From an uncultured Oscillospiraceae bacterium (GTDB lineage Bacteria; Bacillota; Clostridia; Oscillospirales; Ruminococcaceae), in the NCBI GenBank assembly GCA_900543705.1, contig UQSL01000049.1, positions 1 to 14,352 of the forward strand: a stretch of 14,352 nt of DNA, given 5' to 3'. Both the position numbers and the translations under genes were made by a program. Below the pieces are notes generated by a model. That model saw nothing but the letters and a program-made list of their open reading frames with translations, was not told the DNA's origin and searched no databases. Below, one piece after another: positions 5,813 to 12,950 of this stretch; positions within the stretch are counted from its first letter, which is position 1, and each line of letters starts with the position of its first letter.

Positions 5813-6730
5813 ATGAAATTCGTACAAATTTATAATACAGACCTGAAAGTTTCCCGGATTGCACTCGGCTGCATGCGGCTGCGTTCGCTCGAAGAAAAAC
5901 AGGTTGACACGCTGATTGGTACGGCACTCGAGCAGGGTATCAATTTTTTTGATCATGCCGATATTTACGGCGGAGGAAAGTCCGAAGAGCTGTTTGCCAA
6001 GGCCATGGCAAGCCGTCCGGGTATACGCCAGAAGGTTGTCATTCAATCCAAGTGCGGAATCACCGGGGGATATTATGATTTTTCCAAAGAGCATATCCTC
6101 TCCTCGGTAGATGGGATTTTGAAGCGCCTGAATACAGACTATCTCGATGTTCTGCTGCTGCACCGCCCGGATTTACTGATGGAACCGGAAGAGGTCGCCT
6201 TTGCATTTGATACGCTCAAGGCGGCGGGGAAAGTCCGGTATTTTGGCGTAAGCAACCAAAACCCGTTTACCATGTGTTTGTTGTCCCGCCATTTAAATCA
6301 GCGCCTGGTGATTAACCAGGTTCAATTTGGCTTAGCACATACGCCGATGCTCGACACTGCCATTCATGCCAATATGTTCGGCCCCTCTGGCGTCGACCGC
6401 GACGGGGGTATTCTGGAGTATTGCCGTTTGCATGATATGACGGTGCAGGCCTGGTCGCCGTTTCAGTATGGGATGTTTGAGGGCAATTTCCTGGAAAGTG
6501 AAAAATACGCCGCGCTCAATGCGCAGCTCAGGCAGATTGCCGACCATAAGGGAGTCAGCGTGAACGCAGTTGCGGTTGCATGGATTTTACGGCATCCGGC
6601 CCATATCCAGGCAATTGTGGGAACAACGAACCCGGAACACCTCAAAGAATTATGCCGCGCGGCAGATACCTATCTTTCCCGGGAAGAGTGGTATATGTTA
6701 TATAAAGCTGCGGGAAATAAGCTTCCTTAA
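5813..6730 (+). CDS. Aldo/keto reductase, YdhF-like
   Basis: A 305-residue NAD(P)H-dependent oxidoreductase with a TIM-barrel fold that reduces carbonyls to alcohols. The catalytic tetrad is complete: Asp47 and Tyr52 (in FFDHADIYGGG), Lys80 (in VVIQSKCGI) and His117 (in LLLHRPD). The nucleotide side shows GVSNQN and, near the C terminus, IVGTTNPEHL. Overall pattern and length resemble Escherichia coli YdhF and relatives, whose physiological substrate is not firmly established. ATG 5813 is preferred over an in-frame ATG at 5741, which lies upstream of the predicted promoter; GGAGGG at 5802-5807 is five bases from 5813. It is transcribed divergently from pyrE, and no clear terminator follows. 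No metabolic partner is adjacent, so the substrate remains open. Confidence 0.93.
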   Translation: MKFVQIYNTDLKVSRIALGCMRLRSLEEKQVDTLIGTALEQGINFFDHADIYGGGKSEELFAKAMASRPGIRQKVVIQSKCGITGGYYDFSKEHILSSVDGILKRLNTDYLDVLLLHRPDLLMEPEEVAFAFDTLKAAGKVRYFGVSNQNPFTMCLLSRHLNQRLVINQVQFGLAHTPMLDTAIHANMFGPSGVDRDGGILEYCRLHDMTVQAWSPFQYGMFEGNFLESEKYAALNAQLRQIADHKGVSVNAVAVAWILRHPAHIQAIVGTTNPEHLKELCRAADTYLSREEWYMLYKAAGNKLP

Positions 6731-6781
6731 AGAAATGATTTGAAAAATTTGTATTTTTTTGGGGAAAAATTTCCCTAACAG

Positions 6782-6810
6782 TTGATTTTTTGGATTCAGT
6801 GATGTAAACT
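6782..6810 (+). promoter_or_regulatory. Candidate promoter of the transporter operon
   Basis: TTGATT (6782-6787) and TAAACT (6805-6810) are 17 bases apart, each matching consensus at four positions. A TATAAG further downstream lacks a -35. The first gene start, ATG 6882, follows after an AT-rich leader. Confidence 0.4.
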
Positions 6811-6850
6811 TCTATTAAAATATTAGATATAAGTAGAGAGTTTTACATCA
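6800..6850. promoter_or_regulatory. Inverted TGATGTAAA arms around the operon start
   Basis: TGATGTAAA (6800-6808) and its exact reverse complement TTTACATCA (6842-6850) are 42 bp apart centre to centre, about four helical turns. The first overlaps the candidate -10; the second lies past the expected start site. The TGTAAA...TTTACA words resemble LacI/GalR-type half-sites. An operator pair is inference; a long-looped RNA hairpin is the alternative. Confidence 0.4.
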
Positions 6851-6881
6851 TAAATATACAAAAGAAATAAAAAAGGTAATA

Positions 6882-7528
6882 ATGAAACGGCTTTCTCTAC
6901 TGATTCTCACTTTTCTGCTGTGTGTAACCCTGCTCACCGGATGCGGTAGCTAGACGCAGCCCGGCGAACAGGCGGTATCCGGATTGCAGGCGCAGGAGGC
7001 CAGATCATCCCTGGTGGGCAGATATTTGACGGGAACGCTAACACCGCGGCGAGCCTTGTCCGCAGTGCTGGACACGACAATGGAAAAGAAGCCCGCTTTT
7101 TTCGTCCTTAAGGATTCGGGAACTGATACCTACAGCGCTGACACGGACCGTTTGTTTGCCATTCATAAAAACTGTGAAAACAAGGAGCTTGCCTTTGAAA
7201 TTGCACAGGTTTTATGAGTGGAGAAAAATAGCGCGGGAATTATTTTCCATTGCCTTTGGGCGGGCGGCCGATCCACATCGCTGCCGGTGAGCAGATGTTT
7301 GAAAGTGAAAAAAGCAGATACATCTCAAGGACAGGCAAATATCCGTCCTACTGAAAGATCACCGGGAGATTGTTGAGCATACGATATCCTGTGGACTTAT
7401 CATGGTACCCGCTTTATCGACAAAATTTTGACGCGCTGTTTGAGGACTACTGCGACAGGTATGTCAATATCGATATTTTTTGCAGAAGGCTGAATGGAAT
7501 GTCCGAACTATTTTTGCTGGAACGCTGA
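6882..7528 (+). pseudogene. Broken carbohydrate ABC transporter substrate-binding lipoprotein
   Basis: This would have been the extracellular sugar-binding lipoprotein of the importer. From ATG 6882 (AAGGT upstream) a lipoprotein signal peptide runs to the lipobox L-T-G-C, with Cys at codon 21, then stops at TAG (6951-6953) two codons after the Cys. Read through, the same frame continues to 7217 and ends in FAIHKNCENKELAFEIAQVL, a segment typical of the C-terminal half of these proteins. Further pieces follow in other frames: HIAAGEQMFESEKSRYISRT, ending in a stop near 7353, then KDHREIVEHTISCGLIMVPA, and finally NGMSELFLLER with TGA at 7526-7528. The whole is about 650 bp, whereas the family needs roughly 1.2-1.6 kb, so a large internal deletion accompanies the nonsense and frameshift mutations. 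The lesions are too many for sequencing error. Confidence 0.85.
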
Positions 7529-7615
7529 TGCGGTTGAAACTCCGGCGGGATGCTAAACTCGCATGGCGCCGGTTTTCATAAAAAAGGAATCTTGGACACA
7601 AGGGAGGCCATGGGT

Positions 7616-8482
7616 ATGGTGATCAAGCGAAAAACGAGGAAAACGATAACGGCACTTCTCTTTGTGCTCCCCTGTCTTTTAGGGGCGTTTGTGCTGTATG
7701 TCATCCCGATGATTATTAGCTTAGTCTACAGTTTTACACAGGGAGTCGGGCAGCTTACTTTTGTCGGATTTGACAACTATGTGCAGCTGTTCCAGGGCGG
7801 GGCGTTTTTGCTATCATTGAAAAACACGCTACTGTTCAGCATCATGGGTATCCCCCTTCTCATCGTTATTTCGCTGTTTTTAGCAACCCTACTCAATACC
7901 GGCGTGCAGAAAATGACGTTTTTCCGCAGCGCCATGCTCTACCCGATGATTATCCCAAGCGCATCGGTGGTCATGGTTTGGACGCTGTTTTTGGGTGACG
8001 ACGGTATTATCAATGGATATTTAAATAAATTTGGCATCAACCCGATTTCCTTTCTCAACAGCTCCTGGTCTTTATATATTATCGTACTCATTTTTGTATG
8101 GAAAAATCTCGGATACAACGTCATTTTGTTCATGACGGGCCTCAACGCGATTCCATCGGAGTACAAAGAGGCGGCCCAGCTGGACGGGGCGTCAAAGTTT
8201 CGCACATTCATGCAGGTAACTCTGCCGCTGCTCAAACCGACGACTTTTTTCGTACTGCTGATGTCCATCATCAACTCCCTGAAAATTTTCCGGGAAGTCT
8301 ATCAGATGTCCGGCGGGTACCCCAACAACACGATTTATTTTGTTCAGCATTTTATGAATAATAACTTTGAAAGCCTTAATTACAGCAGGCTGTGCACCGC
8401 CGCGGTGATCCTCAGTTTGATTTTCTCGGTCGTCATGTTTTTTGTGTTCCGGTTTGAGAAAAAATCGGCCGAGTTTGATTAA
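7616..8482 (+). CDS. Carbohydrate ABC transporter permease, MalF/UgpA type
   Basis: A 288-residue inner-membrane subunit that, paired with the next gene product, forms the channel of a sugar importer. Six membrane segments are visible, the first in ALLFVLPCLLGAFVLYVIPM and the last in AVILSLIFSVVMFFVFRF. The cytoplasmic coupling helix that docks on the ATPase is intact as E185-AAQLDGA192, followed by LPLL. The longer reading frame opens 66 bases earlier, but GGGAGG (7602-7607) is 8 bases from ATG 7616 and only 2 from ATG 7610, so 7616 is chosen. It follows the broken binding-protein gene by 87 bases and precedes the second permease by 12. No ATPase gene is present; importers of this class often share one encoded elsewhere (MsmK/MsmX type). 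Confidence 0.92.
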   Translation: MVIKRKTRKTITALLFVLPCLLGAFVLYVIPMIISLVYSFTQGVGQLTFVGFDNYVQLFQGGAFLLSLKNTLLFSIMGIPLLIVISLFLATLLNTGVQKMTFFRSAMLYPMIIPSASVVMVWTLFLGDDGIINGYLNKFGINPISFLNSSWSLYIIVLIFVWKNLGYNVILFMTGLNAIPSEYKEAAQLDGASKFRTFMQVTLPLLKPTTFFVLLMSIINSLKIFREVYQMSGGYPNNTIYFVQHFMNNNFESLNYSRLCTAAVILSLIFSVVMFFVFRFEKKSAEFD

Positions 8483-8494
8483 GGAGAGGATAAG

Positions 8495-9319
8495 ATGAAA
8501 AAGAAAAAAATTTACTCTGTCCTCACTTTCTTGTTTTTGATTCTTGTGACAATTGTTATGCTGTTTCCCATTGTCTACATAGTAGTCAACTCGTTCATGT
8601 CAACAAGCGAAATTCAGTTGGCTTACCCGGATAAGGGTTTCGCCTATCTTCATCTGATTCCGGATAAAATTACGCTCGACCAGTACTATTTTTCCCTGTT
8701 CCGTTCGAGCGAATATCTCCAGAAGTTCTGGAATTCCGTGATTCTTACAGTGCCTATTGTGCTCGGGCAGGTGGTCATTTGTACGCTGGGCGCCTATGGC
8801 TTTGCAAAGTTTCAGTTCCCCGGAAGGGACAAAATCTTCTTTGTGTTTATTGTCCTTCTGGTACTCCCTCCCCAGGCGACCATGGTATCAAACTATATCG
8901 TGCTCGATAAACTGGGGCTTATCGGGAAGAATCTGTCGGTCATTTTGCCGGGTATGTTTTCTGCGTTTGGCATTTGCCTGCTCAGGCAGTACATGAGATA
9001 TATTCCGGATACTTGCTGCGAGGCGGCGGAGCTTGACGGGGCGGGGCCGTTTCGGGTATTTCTGTCGATAATCGTACCGCAGTCGAAAGCGGGAATCGGG
9101 ACACTGGTAATCCTGTCGTTCATCGACAATTGGAATATGATTGAGCAGCCGCTCATCATGCTCAAGGAAGAGGCAAAAATGCCGATGTCCGTGTTTTTGT
9201 CGAAAGTCAGTGAATTTGATGCAGGAATCGCGTTTGGCTTCAGCGTCATTTTCCTGATTCCGGCCATCGTGGTTTACCTGTTGTTTGAAGACGATTTGGT
9301 CCAGGGACTGACGTTCTGA
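8495..9319 (+). CDS. Carbohydrate ABC transporter permease, MalG/UgpE type
   Basis: A 274-residue partner permease. Six hydrophobic segments are seen, beginning with LTFLFLILVTIVMLFPIVYI and ending with VIFLIPAIVVYLLF. The coupling motif is E176-AAELDGA183 followed by a proline-containing segment (IIVPQSK). The C terminus, DLVQGLTF, stops shortly after the conserved F-x-x-G-L of MalG-type proteins and lacks the usual GAVKG extension, an abrupt but natural-looking end. An AGGAGAGG ribosome site sits just before ATG 8495, 12 bases after the previous stop. Both permeases look functional although their binding-protein gene upstream is destroyed, so they must use another binding protein or be relics under decay. 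Confidence 0.92.
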   Translation: MKKKKIYSVLTFLFLILVTIVMLFPIVYIVVNSFMSTSEIQLAYPDKGFAYLHLIPDKITLDQYYFSLFRSSEYLQKFWNSVILTVPIVLGQVVICTLGAYGFAKFQFPGRDKIFFVFIVLLVLPPQATMVSNYIVLDKLGLIGKNLSVILPGMFSAFGICLLRQYMRYIPDTCCEAAELDGAGPFRVFLSIIVPQSKAGIGTLVILSFIDNWNMIEQPLIMLKEEAKMPMSVFLSKVSEFDAGIAFGFSVIFLIPAIVVYLLFEDDLVQGLTF

Positions 9320-9340
9320 CGGGGAATAGGAGGAATAAAT

Positions 9341-10528
9341 ATGAATCAGAAAAAACTGCAGGGGGTCCGTTTGATTGCAGTGCGCTTGGGAACGGTTTTT
9401 ATCATCGTGGTCCTGATACTGACCTTTTTCTCGGGTTCCATAGAAAATGCCATGCTACCGCAGGTTACGACGTATCCTATCAGCCATGAAAAGGTGACGA
9501 CAAGCAGTACCTCCACCACCACGCCGACGTATGAAAATCCCATCACCGTTTACGCCCCGGTCAGCGCTCCCGTCCTCGAAAGTTATTTGCAGTACGGGGT
9601 CGGGATTAAAGAGGGGGAAGTGGTTGCCAGGCTGGATACTACCACGCTCGACCAGATTCGGGAGGATTATGAAGTACAGCTGCTCGAGGCAAAAAACAGC
9701 CTTACCCAGCTGCAGAGCAGTTTGAGCAAGGCGCAAGACATCAATGCGGAAATTGACGAACAGATTGCGGCCGCCAACAAATCAAACACCGCACTGGATC
9801 CTAATGACCCGGCAAGCGGAGCGCAGAAGATCGACACCAAGGCGCTTGCCCATCAAAAAGAGGATACCACCGTTTACTCCCAACAGATTGAAGTCGCGCA
9901 GATTAAATACGATGCATTGAATAAGGAATATAAAGAGGCATTCCAATACATCAATGAAAACGGCGAGTTCCTGGCTCCTGCAAGCGGCATGGTGGTCAGT
10001 GATTCTATTTCCATCAGCGGTACCATGACAAAAGGGCAGCCCGTCTATGCGTACGGGGTGCTCGGCAGCCCGATGATCTTGGAATGGAGCACCAATAAAG
10101 TGGAGGGTACGCGCTTTACCGATGCCGCTGTCATTACTGCGAAAACCGGCAGTGATACTTTTACTGCGGAGCTTATCGACCGCAAGCTTGACAAGGAGTC
10201 CGGTGCCTACTATTTCCGTGCCCGGATTCCCTCCGACCATGTCATGACCATCACAACAAGGGTCACGGTTACCGTAAGCACACCGGAATCTTCAGCGCTC
10301 TATGTTGCCCCGAAGGTTGTGCTTCATGAGGACGAGGGAACCTATGTCTATGTTTTGAGGAAGGATCCCGAAAAGCACAAATATTTTGTCAAGCGCCTGG
10401 AAGTGACGGAGTACTCGGAGGCAACTCCGCTGGAGTATTCGATTATTGCCCAGTTCATGGAAGGGGATGAGGTGATCCTCTCCACAACCAGGACACTGGA
10501 AGACGGAATGCAGGTGAGGCTGAAATGA
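9341..10528 (+). CDS. HlyD/MacA-like membrane adaptor protein
   Basis: A 395-residue protein with the layout of a membrane fusion (periplasmic adaptor) protein. It has an N-terminal anchor at about residues 10-28 and a Ser/Thr-rich linker at about 49-60 (TTSSTSTTTPT). A first lipoyl-like half follows (GVGIKEGEVVARLDTTTL, about 85-103), then two coiled-coil arms at about 105-145 and 165-205. The second lipoyl half reads FLAPASGMVV, and a beta-barrel and membrane-proximal region run to the end. In Gram-negative bacteria such proteins link an inner-membrane pump to an outer-membrane channel; in Firmicutes they accompany ABC exporters and contact envelope partners. ATG 9341 has AGGAGG upstream, and the gene begins 21 bases after the MalG-type stop. 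Its own stop overlaps the next start by 4 bp. The family is confident; the role beside a sugar importer is unknown. Confidence 0.8.
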   Translation: MNQKKLQGVRLIAVRLGTVFIIVVLILTFFSGSIENAMLPQVTTYPISHEKVTTSSTSTTTPTYENPITVYAPVSAPVLESYLQYGVGIKEGEVVARLDTTTLDQIREDYEVQLLEAKNSLTQLQSSLSKAQDINAEIDEQIAAANKSNTALDPNDPASGAQKIDTKALAHQKEDTTVYSQQIEVAQIKYDALNKEYKEAFQYINENGEFLAPASGMVVSDSISISGTMTKGQPVYAYGVLGSPMILEWSTNKVEGTRFTDAAVITAKTGSDTFTAELIDRKLDKESGAYYFRARIPSDHVMTITTRVTVTVSTPESSALYVAPKVVLHEDEGTYVYVLRKDPEKHKYFVKRLEVTEYSEATPLEYSIIAQFMEGDEVILSTTRTLEDGMQVRLK

Positions 10529-11727
10529 CGACGGTACAGCGCCGTAGACGATGGGGAATTGCCCTGTGCCTGCTTGCTGTCCTGTTAGGCTGGGTCCTGA
10601 CCGGCTTCTATTATACTCAGAGCTATGCACACAAACATCTCCCCAACATGGTAGAGCACCGGAGACTGGTAAATACGGAGGAGGGAATCTCCTTCTACGA
10701 CCTCTCCGTGTATGAAGATGAACTGGGATACGATAAACTGGCTGGATACCGTGAAGTCGACCTGCCGGTCGACCTTGTAGAGGATACCCAGGTGGTGCTC
10801 TGCAATGAATCTTTGATGGAGGTCTATGGGTTTGATATGATTACCGGGAGCACCTTTACCCGGGAAATGATTGATAAGAACCTCCCCTATGCCATCATCA
10901 GCGACGAGCTCGCTCTGGAACGGTATCTGACGTACAGCGCAGTAGGGCAGAAAATCACGATTGATAACTCTGAATATGTTGTTATCGGAGTCTATGACTC
11001 TCACAAGGGTTTTTGGAACGATATCACAGGAGACGGCCGCAAGCGGATCTACATCCCCTATACGAGCTATCCGGATGAGGACATGGAGCCCCTTGATGCG
11101 GTCGCATATCAGGCAAATGACGATACTAAGGCCATGTACTATGAACTTGAATCGATTGCCGGGTCCAAATATCTCAGTTACCGCAAGTACGACTTTACCG
11201 AGTATAACCCAGTGAGTACGCAGTACTTTTCTCTGTTTTGTATGGTTGCCCTGCTGGTTCCCTGTGTATTCCTTGCCATGGTTGGATACCGCAGTGTGAA
11301 GAGGGATATCCGGTTTTTTATCGGCCAGCAGGACGAGGGCTATTTCCTTGAAGTCATCAAAAGGAATCTCAAGCGCATTGGGTTTGCAGTGCTGAAACCG
11401 GTTCTTTGCATCGGCGGCATTGTCCTGTTGTTGTTATGCAATCCCTATCATCTCCGGGTTCCGGTGGACTTTATTCCGCCGGAGAAGATCTTTGATTTGT
11501 CGTTCTATCAGGATGTGTTCCTGGCCCGTTCGATTGTGGATAATTCGCAGTACACTATGGGAGACAACCACCTGTACCGGCTGTATCAGAATACGGCGAG
11601 TACCGGCGTCTTTTTCCTGGTGGTAAGCCTGTTGCTGCTGGCATTGTTCCTGCTTGTCCTCGTTCGTTTTTGCAGGCTCTGGAGGCTTTCCCGGCTTAAG
11701 GGAGCGGATACAGGGGCGGAAGAGTAG
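10525..11727 (+). CDS. MacB-like membrane protein with periplasmic-core domain, no ATPase
   Basis: A 400-residue protein with MacB/FtsX-type topology: one N-terminal membrane segment (about 9-29), a large extracytoplasmic domain (about 30-230), then three membrane segments (about 231-252, 288-306 and 358-383). The extracytoplasmic part has the MacB periplasmic-core look in the order ESLMEVYGFDMITGSTFT, AIISDELALERYL, GQKITIDNSEYVVIGVYDS. MacB-family permeases move no substrate across the inner membrane in the best-studied cases, but transmit ATP-driven motion to an extracytoplasmic partner. No nucleotide-binding domain is fused or adjacent, which is unusual for the family. Translation is coupled to the adaptor gene through an ATGA overlap, matching MacA–MacB pairing. 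It is the last gene of the operon; no terminator was found after it. Assignment of the domain is moderately confident and the function is unknown. Confidence 0.7.
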   Translation: MTTVQRRRRWGIALCLLAVLLGWVLTGFYYTQSYAHKHLPNMVEHRRLVNTEEGISFYDLSVYEDELGYDKLAGYREVDLPVDLVEDTQVVLCNESLMEVYGFDMITGSTFTREMIDKNLPYAIISDELALERYLTYSAVGQKITIDNSEYVVIGVYDSHKGFWNDITGDGRKRIYIPYTSYPDEDMEPLDAVAYQANDDTKAMYYELESIAGSKYLSYRKYDFTEYNPVSTQYFSLFCMVALLVPCVFLAMVGYRSVKRDIRFFIGQQDEGYFLEVIKRNLKRIGFAVLKPVLCIGGIVLLLLCNPYHLRVPVDFIPPEKIFDLSFYQDVFLARSIVDNSQYTMGDNHLYRLYQNTASTGVFFLVVSLLLLALFLLVLVRFCRLWRLSRLKGADTGAEE

Positions 11728-11827
11728 CTTATCGAGGATAGCAAGCGGGCAGATTTCTAAGACCAAATACTAAAATAGAAAGATAGAAAAATTGGACTAT
11801 ACCAGAAAAAATGAACAGTGAAAAAAG

Positions 11828-11867
11828 ACACCTTCTGTTGTAGAATAGGAACTACAACAGAAGGTGT
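11828..11867 (+). promoter_or_regulatory. 16-bp perfect hairpin over the orfA ribosome site
   Basis: ACACCTTCTGTTGTAG (11828-11843) and its exact complement (11852-11867) flank an 8-base loop. The right arm contains the GAAGG ribosome site of orfA (ATG 11872). In a transcript entering from outside, the hairpin would hide that site, a protection known from other insertion sequences such as IS10 and IS50. Confidence 0.6.
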
Positions 11868-11871
11868 TGTC

Positions 11872-12088
11872 ATGTCAAGAAGATATACCAAGGTGGTGCC
11901 CTTACGACAATGCAGCGATGGAAAATTTCTTCGGAACGCTCAAGACGGAATGCTTGTATCGCACCAAATTTTCTTCTCGTTCGGAGGTAGAGCAAGCCGT
12001 GGCTGAGTATGTGCAGTTTTACAATTTTGAGCGCATTCATTTAAAAAACGGCCTCACTCCGTTTGAAATCTGGAGCAAGACCGCCTAA
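11872..12088 (+). pseudogene. IS3-family transposase remnant (orfA start joined to orfB end)
   Basis: ATG 11872 opens with MSRRYTK, a usual orfA start, then the frame breaks into the end of orfB. In the orfB frame the sequence reads PYDNAAMENFFGTLKTE, holding the third acidic residue (Glu of MENFF) of the DDE catalytic triad. It continues with QFYNFERIHLKNGLTPFEIW and TAA at 12086-12088. The first two catalytic aspartates and the DNA-binding domain are missing, so the protein is inactive. The deletion junction lies near 11893-11900. Confidence 0.85.
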
Positions 12089-12171
12089 TAAAAGGATTTT
12101 CTACGACGGGGGTACTTTTTTATTTGTCCGCTTATCGGGGATCGGTCCAATCCACTCACAGGGGATTTTTC

Positions 12172-12414
12172 TTAAGAGAGGACTTCGTACTGGGAGGACG
12201 CCGTTTCCTTGGTCGCGTACTCCGATACGCCAAGCACCCTGACTTTCAGCGGGCGCTGCCCGATGTTGATTTCAATCGTATCCCCGATCTTTACATCGTA
12301 GGATGCGCGCGCCACTTTCCCGTTGACGCTGATGCGCCCCGCGTCGCACGCCTCATTTGCAATGGTACGCCGTTTGATCAGGCGTGTAACCTTGAGGTAT
12401 TTATCCAATCTCAT
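12172..12414 (-). CDS. rqcP: S4-domain RNA-binding protein RqcP (YabO)
   Basis: An 80-residue protein consisting mainly of an S4 RNA-binding domain, with the typical start MRLDKYLKVTRLIKRRTIAN, then A-C-D-A-G-R-I-S-V-N-G and D-V-K-I-G-D-T-I-E-I. In Bacillus subtilis RqcP works with RqcH on stalled 50S subunits to add alanine tails in ribosome-associated quality control; it is related to Hsp15. Size, sequence and position after mazG and HU support RqcP over other S4 proteins. AAGGAG lies eight bases before ATG 12414. Transcription from HU should stop at the terminator at 12907-12934, so rqcP needs its own promoter in the long spacer, which I could not identify. Downstream, the genes yabP and yabQ often found next are absent; the IS remnant lies 22 bases past the stop. 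Confidence 0.9.
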   Translation of the reverse strand: MRLDKYLKVTRLIKRRTIANEACDAGRISVNGKVARASYDVKIGDTIEINIGQRPLKVRVLGVSEYATKETASSQYEVLS

Positions 12415-12906
12415 GGTGATTACTCCTTTTGCAACTCTGTCTTTCTATGAAGAAAAGCTGAAAACATTATGCAGAACTCTGATTTGCCTACTTTATTGCC
12501 CAGGTTTCAGATCCACTCTTTGGTGTATGCCAAAAAACGAAGTCAGGGAGCCTTGCGAAACGGCCGATACAAAGACACCATGCCGTGATCTTTTGTGTTG
12601 GCTGTATGGCCTGCGCTCAAGCCCCGGACAAATCCCTTTTATGCTGCCGGCTAAGATATTCCAATACCGGGACAACTGACCGACCGCCGGCTGTCTACAC
12701 AGGGACCCCGCAGGAAATGTAACAGGGAAACCTTCGGCCGTTCGTTATTTGGGTTCCCCTTCGCCCCGTCTTTTCCTGACATACTCTTCTTGAAGAACAA
12801 AAAGGATTCCTCACGGGGAGGGATGAGTCCCCGCAAAGAGTCCAGGCTGGAAGAAGCCCTGCTCCAAAATATACTAAGCAACTGCTTTGCTCCGCCCCTC
12901 CATAAC
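12415..12906. other. Spacer between HU terminator and rqcP, no gene recognised
   Basis: About 490 bases without a convincing gene on either strand. An 85-codon minus-strand frame (12651-12908) has no ribosome site and an arbitrary composition, so it is left out. The minus-strand segment around 12700-12860 is G+C-rich and can pair, for example GGGGAACC with GGTTTCCC (about 12725-12760) and GGGG/CCCC near 12812-12829, so a small RNA is possible. No motif of RNase P, tmRNA, SRP RNA or a T-box was found. It should also contain the rqcP promoter. Confidence 0.4.
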
Positions 12907-12934
12907 AAAAGGGCAGAGAAAGTATTCTCTGCCC
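12907..12934 (-). terminator. Rho-independent terminator of the HU gene
   Basis: On the minus strand GGGCAGAGAA pairs perfectly with TTCTCTGCCC (10 bp, 12925-12934 with 12911-12920) around a 4-base loop, followed by TTTTGTTAT. It lies 17 bases past the HU stop. Confidence 0.9.
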
Positions 12935-12950
12935 AAAGCGCGCTGAAGCC

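Larger units (their letters stand above)
11793..12149. mobile_element. Internally deleted IS3-family element
   Basis: A 357-bp remnant. The left end begins TGGAC (11793) and the right end finishes GTCCA (12149). Counted inward from both ends the termini match at equal offsets: ATTGGAC at the edge, ACA at offset 25-27 and AAAAAAG at offset 31-37, as expected for IS3-type terminal repeats. Inside are the first codons of orfA (MSRRYTK) joined directly to the last ~65 codons of the orfB transposase, so roughly 1 kb of a full element is missing. No clear target duplication was found. It cannot transpose by itself but could be mobilised by an intact relative. Confidence 0.8.

Noticed and set aside
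6768..6790. GGGAA/TTCCC inverted repeat after the aldo/keto reductase as its terminator
   Set aside because: The T run lies before, not after, the short stem, so it is not a standard terminator in the needed direction.
12651..12908. An 85-codon minus-strand frame between HU and rqcP
   Set aside because: It starts inside the HU terminator region without a ribosome site and its sequence looks random.
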